This document shows, in pieces, positions 56,301-64,000 of a DNA stretch of 64,000 bases. This DNA is from Oxyruncus cristatus (Eukaryota; Chordata; Aves; Passeriformes; Cotingidae). Within the stretch, counting starts at the first letter, position 1. Every line of letters begins with the position of its first letter. A program made the translations under genes and the position numbers. Where the stretch lies: contig VXAY01006698.1 of assembly GCA_013399855.1 (NCBI GenBank), positions 899,642 to 963,641 of the forward strand, read 5' to 3'. The notes beneath the pieces are model-generated. The model was not told the DNA's origin. It did not search any database and was given only the letters and a program-made list of their open reading frames with translations.

Positions 56301-59110
56301 TCTGCCCATGCAATTCTCTTTTAGGCAATAAATCCATCAACTTTTTGGAGGATGCTTCTGATCCCACACCCACAAGGGCAAACCTGAAAGGAAACAAAAG
56401 AGTTACACCACAATTTTTCCATGTTCTGGATATCCTGATGCCTCATGGAGAAGATTACACACAGTAAGCAAAAGAATACTTGAAAACTAGATACAGAAAC
56501 TGTCTCACAGGCCTTAGTCTAGTTTTCAGAACTGGATAAGGTAGGTAAGATAACTTATCCTAGGACATAAAAGAAAAAAACAAAACCACCACACTAACAG
56601 AAATCTAGGAATAGTCTTAATGAAGATGGCCAACAAGTTTTAACTTACAAAGTAGTGAGACACACAATACCATCATAAAAATTTATGCCTGAAATTTAAG
56701 TCATTAGTATGAAATTACATGTCCAACCATTGTTGGATGAATAAGCAATGACTACCAGTTCACAGACTGATAGTTACTAAAACTGAGAACTCCTTCCCCA
56801 TTTTCTCGCTCCCAAACTTCAGTCCATGTACACATACAGAAAAAAGAAATACCAAGTTCTTACCCTTTAGACTGGCCATTAGCACGATTTTCAAAAAATT
56901 TTATCTCCAAAATATCATTTACCCCCAGTGAATGAACTGCTTCAGTTAAGTCTTCATCTGTTGTCCACTGAAAAATATTTTTAATATTCAACTGTGAAAG
57001 CTTATCTAAAACACCAGGCAAAGGGCAACTAGTTTTCCATGCATTTCGTGTGTGTGTGTGTGAAATTGATCCAAAGGAATATTTTATTGAGGCTGTCAAC
57101 ATATTCTGACTTTTGAAGAGTACTCATTTTTATTTTACAATTCTCAAAATACTGATTTTTTAATATGCATGCTTCCCCATATGCTACATTGCATCAATCC
57201 CATTCACACAGTATACCAGTTATACTATGCCAAAAAAATTTGTAATTGAGTAACTTCTGTCTTCTGAAAGCGCAAAGCTTAAACTGCGCTAGTGAAATAG
57301 TACTGAAGTACTGCTACTTTTTTCACACCCAATCCATACTTTCTCCCTCTGATTCTATTATTTACAGACAAATGTCAATTTTAAATACCTTATTAACCAG
57401 GTGCTTTTTATGAGAGCTTTGACTAGGGAGAGTTTAGTGAACTACACACTACATGCACAAAAACAGCAGGACCTATAGACAAAAGTGGGGAAACTTGTAC
57501 ATAAAACTATGGTTAGAAACATCTACTTCCACTTAACCAAATCTACTTCCTGTAACTTCCTATTAATTACTATGTAATGTTTAACAATTTCACTCATATC
57601 CAAAGATACATAAATACACTAATATTTATGGTTTTCTTCCTATTTCTATAATTCCATCACTCCTTTAATTTCATATGAGGAGTACAAGGCAGGCTTTCAA
57701 GATTCTGAACTACTTATCCCATCTCCCTCAAATCAATGCTTCATTCAAAAATTCAACAAATTATTTTGCTGAAAGCTAAATGCAAAGAAAACACAATAGC
57801 AACACTACAGTAAAGAAATGCACTTTCTGCAAATAAACTTAATTTGTGAAGCCAAAGAGTAACAGGTACAAATTGCTGAACAGTGCCCTACCTGCTTTAG
57901 AAATTCAGATGCTTGACTTGGATAAGTTCAGCTAATTAATGCGCATTTTACTGATTCCATTCAGGTATTTCAAAATGTCACAACTGTTAAGTCAATAGCT
58001 CCTTTACTTACCTTTAGCTCCTCAAATACTGTAATAACTAATGAAAAAACACCCATAAAAGCATTCTCTTTCAAGTTCAGCACTAGTAAGAAATTAATCA
58101 GAAAATGGAAAAAAAAAACCTAATAAGAATTTTGCATGTGTGGACCTGGAAGAATTTGATTTCATGTAAACAGGTAAAAGCTTCACTTAATTCAGCTACT
58201 GACCAGCTCTTGCACTTTGTTTGCTTAACTGCAATTGATTTTAAAATGCTTTAATGCTAACAAAGGTAATTGTCCTAAGGGCAACTGCAGTTCAGTGAGT
58301 TATTGTAAACCTGTACTTTTTGGTAGAAGAAATAAGCCTCAAGACAAATACCTGGAAACAGTTGTGTTACAAGAGTCACTGCCAGTGGCAAAAGCCCCGG
58401 GAAAAATGTGAAAAGTGATTTCAAAAAAATCCCAGAGAACTTTCCACTTCCTTTTAAACCAAAACCTTCAGCAAGAGTTTACTAAAAATTGCATTAGTTC
58501 AGTAACCTTAAAGTATCTACAGGCATAAAGTATTTCGTAGTTTAAACTTGTTCTTCTCTTGCATTCAGTTCTCTGGAAAACTTAAGAAGAGAGTAGCACA
58601 AATATCCCTTCACAACACTTAAAATGTGACAGAAACTTGAAAGTCTGTATTTACTGAAGACTTTCTCAATTTTTAAGACATCAGAACAATTCGAGACAGG
58701 CTCACTACATTTCAGGTAAAAGCGAAAGAAGCACAACCACAAATGAAAATAATCTCACAACAACAACAAAACCAAAATCACCTGCTTTTTTTGTACTCGT
58801 AATATTTCATGTAAACACTGTAAAGCAAAAAAATTTTACAAATAGTTATTGTCCATAATTAAAATTCCTGTCTACAACTTAATAGCAGTAAGATACTTAC
58901 CCAAGTAAGATTTCCAATGTACAAGGCAATTCTTTTTCCAGTATATGTATAGACAACATTTGGTGCAGCTCCTTTACCTACATCATCCCCAACTGATGGT
59001 GGGAGAGAATCCATGTAATCACGATCCTCTGGGGCATCTCCATTATTTGCAGATGGAGAAATTACATCATCATATAAATCAATCTGATCATGTCCACCAT
59101 ATTCAGCCTC
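50153..59110 (-). CDS. CPSF6: CPSF6 (CFIm68), cleavage factor Im 68-kDa subunit; exons 2-9, exon 1 outside the window
   Basis: Minus-strand coding exons: 58901-59110, 56864-56967, 56238-56383, 55414-55587, 53817-54321, 51408-51523, 50923-51076 and 50153-50342. All are GT-AG with compatible phases, giving 532 residues from residue 21 to the TAA; the family protein is about 551. Domains in order: acidic N-terminus, RRM (about 81-161) with RNP2 'LYIGNL' and RNP1 'KGFALVGV', Gly/Arg-rich segment, long proline-rich region, and a C-terminal RS-like domain of RE/RD repeats ending EYRHR. With NUDT21 it binds UGUA elements upstream of poly(A) sites and favours distal sites; the RS-like tail is the known cargo for transportin-3 nuclear import. 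The LFPGQPFGQ segment that docks on lentiviral capsid is intact. The alternative 37-residue exon of the long mammalian isoform was not seen between exons 5 and 6. Confidence 0.98.
50343..50922 (-). other. CPSF6: CPSF6 intron 8
   Basis: GT-AG intron, no embedded repeat or RNA gene recognised. Confidence 0.9.
50923..51076 (-). CDS. CPSF6: CPSF6 exon 8
   Basis: 154 bases; [20 protein letters not shown] to [11 protein letters not shown]. Predicted helical segment before the RS-like domain. Confidence 0.98.
51408..51523 (-). CDS. CPSF6: CPSF6 exon 7
   Basis: 116 bases; [17 protein letters not shown] to [11 protein letters not shown]. Conserved helical segment after the proline-rich region. Confidence 0.98.
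51524..53816 (-). other. CPSF6: CPSF6 intron 6
   Basis: 2.3-kb intron. Contains an A/C-rich low-complexity tract at about 51700-51745 and a poly-T run at about 52101-52117. No other feature recognised. Confidence 0.85.
53817..54321 (-). CDS. CPSF6: CPSF6 exon 6, proline-rich region with FG capsid-binding motif
   Basis: 505 bases, about 168 codons, over half Pro and Gly, from [13 protein letters not shown] to [10 protein letters not shown]. Contains [15 protein letters not shown], known to bind HIV-1 capsid and to take part in condensate formation. The antisense strand is fully open because of composition; those frames are not genes. Confidence 0.98.
54322..55413 (-). other. CPSF6: CPSF6 intron 5
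   Basis: 1.1-kb intron, with an A/T tract (AAATAAAAATAAAAAC) just inside the exon 6 acceptor side. No alternative exon recognised. Confidence 0.85.
55414..55587 (-). CDS. CPSF6: CPSF6 exon 5, Gly/Arg/Pro-rich segment
   Basis: 174 bases; [17 protein letters not shown] to GGPPPPFP. Contains the GRGRF motif. It reads [10 protein letters not shown] where I recall human as P-Q-G-G-R-G-R-G-R-F, a small local difference. Confidence 0.97.
55588..56863 (-). other. CPSF6: CPSF6 introns 3 and 4 (around exon 4)
   Basis: Intron 4 is 55588-56237 and intron 3 is 56384-56863. No embedded repeat recognised. Confidence 0.85.
56238..56383 (-). CDS. CPSF6: CPSF6 exon 4 (residues 126-173)
   Basis: 146 bases; [18 protein letters not shown] to SQFEMQSRK. 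Completes RNP1 and the RRM, including the NUDT21-contacting C-terminal part. Confidence 0.98.
56864..56967 (-). CDS. CPSF6: CPSF6 exon 3 (residues 91-125)
   Basis: 104 bases; [15 protein letters not shown] to [11 protein letters not shown] plus two bases. This is RRM helix 1 through strand 3 approach. A (CA)n tract on the gene strand (plus 57048-57062) lies about 80 bases upstream of the acceptor. Confidence 0.98.
56968..58900 (-). other. CPSF6: CPSF6 intron 2
   Basis: 1.9-kb AT-rich intron with the (CA)n tract near the exon 3 acceptor. Nothing else recognised. Confidence 0.85.
58901..59110 (-). CDS. CPSF6: CPSF6 exon 2 (residues 21-90)
   Basis: 210 bases, 70 codons, [16 protein letters not shown]... 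to [10 protein letters not shown]. Encodes the acidic N-terminus and the first RRM strand (RNP2). Acceptor TTTTAG, donor GTAAGT. Confidence 0.98.
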
Positions 59111-59443
59111 CTAAAATTAAAAAAAGACACCTTGTTTACATTTAATACTGCATACACTCTTAAAACTTGAAACCAAAAGCTGTGGTAACTGTCACACTCC
59201 ACAGACTTTTTAAGTTTGATCCAACACCTATAGAACATCCCTGCTGAAAAGTTAAGCCCCAGTTTCACCCACAATAAAACATATAAAATACTTATGACTT
59301 CTATTATGTTCCAAACTGCCAGGGGAAAGAAAATACTTCTGACCACTGTTTTCCATTGCAATCCTTCTGCCCTTGTAATACAAGCAGAAATCCCAAAATC
59401 CACAAGCCCTACTCCCAGAATGATATACATTAGAAAGCACCAG

Positions 59444-59757
59444 TGTCATGGTTTTACCCCAGCTGGCAACTAAATACCACACAACTGCTCACTCACTCGT
59501 CCCTCCCCAGCCCCCCTGTGGAATGGGGAAGAGACTCAGAGCAAGGTAAAACCTGTGCGATAAGAACAGTTTAATACCTGAAACAAAATATTATCATAAT
59601 TATTATTATTGTAATGAGAAGAGAGATAAAGAGACAGGAATTAAGTCCAAGAAAGACAATACAACAGCTTCACCACCCACTGATCGATGTCCAGCCAGTC
59701 CCCAAGCAGTGATCAGTCCCCTTCCAGCCCCACCAGTTTATACACTGGGCACAATGT
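59444..59757 (-). mobile_element. LTR-like copy (3' side) of an avian ERVL-type element, internally shortened
   Basis: Starts with TG on the plus strand and aligns base by base, with gaps, to 63336-63600: '...AACTAAATACCACACAACTGC', 'CTCACTCACTCGTCCCTCC', 'GAACAGTTTAAT', an AT-rich triplet run near 59596-59615, and 'CACCACCCACTGATCGATG'. It passes directly into internal sequence, so the rest of the LTR is deleted. Confidence 0.75.
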
Positions 59758-60217
59758 TCTGCCATCTCTGATGCTTTTCTTTAATACAGCAAGTACACTG
59801 CATCTCATTTTTTCTGGTAGCTTATTACACAGTAAGGCCTCTTCAGCACATGTTATCTCCACCTCCATTGACATTCTGAAATCTTTGTCTTCTGGCCAGT
59901 CCATGATCACTTTCAAGATTCCTGGACAACTGGGATTTCCTATTTGAACTCATNTCCAGCCAGTCCCCAAGCAGTGATCAGTCCCCTTCCAGCCCCACCA
60001 GTTTATACACTGGGCACAATGTTCTGCCATCTCTGATGCTTTTCTTTAATACAGCAAGTACACTGCATCTCATTTTTTCTGGTAGCTTATTACACAGTAA
60101 GGCCTCTTCAGCACATGTTATCTCCACCTCCATTGACATTCTGAAATCTTTGTCTTCTGGCCAGTCCATGATCACTTTCAAGATTCCTGGACAACTGGGA
60201 TTTCCTATTTGAACTCA
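59690..60217. repeat. 263-base direct duplication split by one N (probable assembly artefact)
   Basis: 59690-59952 and 59955-60217 appear identical (both 263 bases) and are separated by T and the single N at 59954. Confidence 0.95.
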
Positions 60218-62950
60218 CTGTGTGATGACTGCAATCCACTTACTTCATGTAGCATCAGCTGCATGATGTGTAGAGAAGACCCTCCCGTTGAACATCCAGC
60301 CCGGTCAGGGTGCCAGGAGGAGCTGTGCTTCAGCACCAACCACCAACAAAGTGGCTCGAGCCCCTTGATTAGCTGCCAGTATCTCTTTTTCAACTGAAGT
60401 ATAGCAGGCCTCAGATCCTCTATATCCCCAATTCCAAAAGCTTAGGGGTTGACAGCATAGAGCACATTTTTACATCTTGCCCTGCCCAGACTGGCCAAGG
60501 GCTACTGCATGAACTATGTTGCGTTTCATTTTTCAAAAGCTTCTTGTTGCTCAGGGCCCCATTTGAANCACCAACCACCAACAAAGTGGCTCGAGCCCCT
60601 TGATTAGCTGCCAGTATCTCTTTTTCAACTGAAGTATAGCAGGCCTCAGATCCTCTATATCCCCAATTCCAAAAGCTTAGGGGTTGACAGCATAGAGCAC
60701 ATTTTTACATCTTGCCCTGCCCAGACTGGCCAAGGGCTACTGCATGAACTATGTTGCGTTTCATTTTTCAAAAGCTTCTTGTTGCTCAGGGCCCCATTTG
60801 AAATCATTCTTCTTCACTTGATAATGAGGGCTTATAATCAGACTGCAATTTGAAATGTTCATTCTCCAAAAACCCGTAACACATAAGAAAGCTTGTGTTT
60901 GTTTCTTACTAGTTGGTGAAGACATTTCTGCTATTTTGTTGATCACATCCATGGAGATCTGCCAACATCCATCTTGCCATTTTATTCCCAAAAACTGAAT
61001 CTCCCATGCAGGTCCCTTGACCTTACTTTATTTTATGGCAACATCAGCTTTCAGAAGGATTTGGACTATTTTCTTTCCTTTCTCAAAGACTTCTGCTGTT
61101 GTATTGCCCCATACAATAATATCCATGTACTGCAGGTGTTCCAGAGCTTCATCCTGTTCCAGTGCAGTCTGGATCAGTCCATGGCAGATGGGAGGGCTGT
61201 GTTTCCACCCCTGAGGCAGCCGATTTCAGGCGTACTGGACGTCCTTCTAAGTGCAAGTAAATTGCGGCCTGCCCAAGGGACTGAGAGAAATGCACGGGCA
61301 ACATCTCCCGTGGCAAACCACTTGGAGCCTTCGACTCCAGTTTGCATTGGAGTTGCAGCACGTCCAGTAAGGCAGCACTCAGCCAAGGTGTGACTTCATT
61401 CAGGCCACAATACTCCACTGTTAGTCTCCCCTCTCCATTATACTTTCACACTGGCCATACAGGGTTATTGAAGTGTGAGTGGGTCCTGCTGATCGCCCCT
61501 TGACTCTCCAGTTGAATTACAGGAGTCTCGGTTGGTGCGATGCTGCTGCCACTGTAATGTTGTGATAGCAATCAGCACCTGTTCTTTGACCTTCAGCAAC
61601 CTACAATAGAAGGGTCCTTCAAGAGACCAGGTAAGGCAGGCAGCTGCTTAACTTCTTCCACCTCCAAGGGTGTACTGAACACCCATTGGTACCACTCGGG
61701 TCCTTGAAATACCCTCTCCTCAAATAGGATATGCCAAGGATAAACAGAGCCTCCGGGCCAGTCACAGTGGGGTGCTTTTGCCACACACTCCTAGTCAGAC
61801 TCACTTCAGCTTCCAATACAGACAGATCTTGGGATCCCACTCTCACTCCAGAAATAGAAATGGGTTCTGCCCCTGCACAGCTGAATGGCATTAAGGCACC
61901 CTGTGCACTGGTGGCTACTAGAGCATTATACTTCTGTGAGCCTGACACGCCAGGACACAAGATGCATATAGTCCAGTAAACTGGTGTACTATGATAACAC
62001 ACTCTGTACAAATTTCTGCTGTGTGGGTCACCGTGCACTGGAATTCTTCTGGATCTGTGGGTGACTGTGCATTGTCTGGGTCATAATAAATCATCTCTAA
62101 CAAGCTAATTCCCCTCAGGTGCTGAACAACTCTCTCTGTGGTGGCCCACTTGCCTGGGTGAAAAGTAACATCATCGTTGAAGGGATGCCTGTCTTTCACA
62201 CTCCACAGTAGTTGCCTTCAGAAGCTGAGGACTTGTGGCCCTTTTCCACTCACCTTGTCAATGCCCCCTTCTCTAGAAGGTGATCCCAGCTGCTTGGTTT
62301 CCATACCCTTTAATTCCAGGCTACCAGCCCTGTTACCCCAGAGTCAGAGCAGCCATGTGGTAACGTGCTCACCTGGGCAACAGCTGAAATCTTTTTGCAT
62401 ATCCCACAGCTCACTCCGGGATAGGGATTAAGTGGTTCCCTCTCGTTCTGCCTCTTCCTCCTGTTTTTGTGATGGTCCTGCTTTGCCCTCCTTTACTAAA
62501 TGAGCTCTTTTGTGTCCATTTCTTATGGTGAAAAGGAGTGACTGATACTGGCACAGGCTGGTCCTCTGGTTCAGCTGCATCACCCTTCTCCAGGGTCTGA
62601 GCAGCTACAGCACCTGTCACCAAGGTCTGAGCAGCCACAGAGCCTACCACTGGATTTGAGTAGCTGCAAATAGTTGCTTAACCCTAAACAAGACCTGGCA
62701 CACATTCACGGTTCCTGGCAATAGGGCCATGCTGGTTTCCACATCCCAAGGATATTCATAATTTGCAAGAGCTATTTTTATTAGCCTGGCAGAGAAGAGG
62801 AAGATGTGGGATCATGTCACCTCCACAGGAGGAATTAACTCTCAGAGGATGAAAAACATCTCATCTTTAATAGTTTCGTTTCCAATAGATGGCTCACAAA
62901 GTACAGAGATGACAGCAACACTGAGTAACCANAACACTGAGTACAAATAC
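59758..62950 (-). mobile_element. decayed ERVL-type provirus internal region in CPSF6 intron 1
   Basis: Minus-strand fragments in several frames resemble class III (ERVL-like) endogenous retrovirus pol. The segment at 60761-60991 looks like the connection after the reverse transcriptase, 61149-61418 like the RT core, and 61619-62038 like the protease/RT start. Frames are broken by stops and frameshifts and cannot encode a functional product. No gag or env could be recognised with confidence. Three single-N joins and two false-looking duplications lie inside. It has the same orientation as CPSF6. Confidence 0.75.
60334..60802. repeat. 234-base direct duplication split by one N (probable assembly artefact)
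   Basis: 60334-60567 and 60569-60802 appear identical (both 234 bases), with the single N at 60568 between them. Confidence 0.95.
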
Positions 62951-63006
62951 CAGATTAGTTTCAGGACCAGCAATTCTGTCATATCATTAGCCAGTGTTCA
63001 CTGAGT

Positions 63007-63105
63007 CATCAAAAGGTTTGGGTTGGAAGAGACCTTAAAGATCATCTAGTTCCAACGCCCCTGCCACAGGCAGGACAGCTTCCACTAGACCAGGTTGCCT
63101 ATGTT
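63007..63105 (-). mobile_element. CR1 LINE 3' tail fragment
   Basis: About 100 bases, reverse complement of the CR1 tail: 'GTTTGGGTTGGAAGAGACC', 'AAAGATCATCTAGTTCCAAC', 'GACAGCTTCCACTAGACC'. It lies between ERVL internal sequence and the right LTR-like copy. Confidence 0.85.
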
Positions 63106-63335
63106 AAAGCACAGAATTACACCAATTCCCACAGGTGATAAACAGCACAATAGGGAGCACACACTGCAAGTAACTCTGAAAACAAGCAGAACAGCTCTGA
63201 GAGCACAAAATCAATGTTGTGACCAGTGACTATTAAACTAATATAATGCATGCTTATAATAATTTTGTTCTAGCAAATCTAGTCAGTTTTGTTACCTCAA
63301 CCCATCAAGCCTCAGAATGGGTGACAAAAAAGGAC

Positions 63336-63721
63336 TGTTACAGTTTAACCTCAGCTGGTAACTAAGTACCACACAGACATTCGCTCACTCCTCCCCCCAA
63401 CCCCAGTGGAACAGGGGAGGAGCATCAGTAAAAAGGTAAACCCTGTGTGTTAAGACAGGAACAGTTTAATAACTGAAATAAAGTAAAATGTAAAAATAGT
63501 AATGGTGATAATGAAAAGGGAGACAAAAAAAAGAGAGGAATAAGGCACAAGAGAGACAAGTGAAGCACAATACAATTGCTCACCACCACACTGAAGAGTC
63601 CCTGATTTAGAGTGAACATTACTCCACATCAACAACGGTGCACTAATGATATTCTCATACTAAATCCAAAATGCAGCACTGTACCAGCTACTAGGAAGAA
63701 AATTAACTCTATCCCAAGACA
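63336..63721 (-). mobile_element. LTR-like copy of an avian ERVL-type element (right side)
   Basis: TG...CA bounded on the plus strand: 'TGTTACAGTTTAACCTCAGC' at the left, and 'GTACCAGCTACTAGGAAG' and 'AATTAACTCTATCCCAAGACA' at the right. These are characteristic of a widespread avian LTR, read here in reverse. The middle is shortened relative to what I recall of full copies. Could be the 5' LTR of the neighbouring provirus or a separate solo copy; no clear target-site duplication is visible. Confidence 0.78.
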
Positions 63722-64000
63722 ACAAGCAATGTGCTTGTAAGGCTGTCAAAACCCACTCTCAGAAGAAAAAATTTTTTTCCATTGAAACATTTGGTAGAGT
63801 GAACAGACTGAGCTTCTACTGAAAAACAAAACATCCTAACTTTCAGACTTTTACTGGATTCCTAACTTCATTTTTATCTCCTTATTCAAAGAGAGGCAGA
63901 CAGGGACAGAATTCTGTTTTGTTTCATTAAATTTAATAAATCCAGGGGTTTGTGTTTATTCAACTTTTACTTATTCATGGGCTACAGAGGGACTATTCTG
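63722..64000 (-). other. CPSF6: CPSF6 intron 1, right edge of window
   Basis: No exon or repeat recognised. CPSF6 exon 1 is expected beyond the right edge. Confidence 0.6.

Noticed and set aside
59713..60181. Two identical 67-codon minus frames, as if a duplicated gene
   Set aside because: Same sequence repeated across a single N; best read as an assembly artefact within the provirus.

Overview
This is nuclear DNA of a bird. The evidence is a set of CR1 LINE fragments in both orientations, avian ERVL-type endogenous retrovirus sequence, and vertebrate exons with consensus splice sites in the gene order CPSF6 - (lysozyme position) - YEATS4 - (FRS2 position) known from birds and mammals. Every gene I can support is on the minus strand, so it reads from high to low coordinates.

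Layout in transcription order (right to left). About 59.1-64 kb is CPSF6 intron 1, which holds a decayed ERVL-type provirus in the same orientation as the gene, with an LTR-like copy on each side and three single-N contig joins. 50.15-59.11 kb holds eight CPSF6 coding exons, from residue 21 to the stop; the first exon lies beyond the right edge. 37.8-50.15 kb is a long AT-rich run without recognisable repeats, where the CPSF6 3' UTR and any terminal exon must lie. 35.67-37.83 kb has two exon-like open segments with good donor sites that I cannot assign to a known gene. 28.45-28.74 kb carries the remains of exon 2 of a c-type lysozyme gene, at the place where LYZ sits in chicken, with the frame and key cysteines lost. 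21.04-26.02 kb is YEATS4 (GAS41), with exons 2-7 intact and exon 1 hidden in a 300-base gap. 1-20 kb is intergenic, with CR1 copies, an old L3/CR1-like LINE and an LTR-like repeat. The left end is a CpG-rich island, interrupted by a 160-base gap, that is probably the FRS2 promoter because FRS2 follows YEATS4 in other amniotes.

The two recognised genes are housekeeping nuclear factors. CPSF6 is the 68-kDa subunit of cleavage factor Im and controls poly(A) site choice. YEATS4 is an acyl-lysine reader of the TIP60/NuA4 and SRCAP chromatin complexes. They are neighbours by ancestry, not a functional unit. The most notable biological observation is the lysozyme relic. The most notable technical one is two exact direct duplications, each separated by one N, which look like unmerged contig overlaps.
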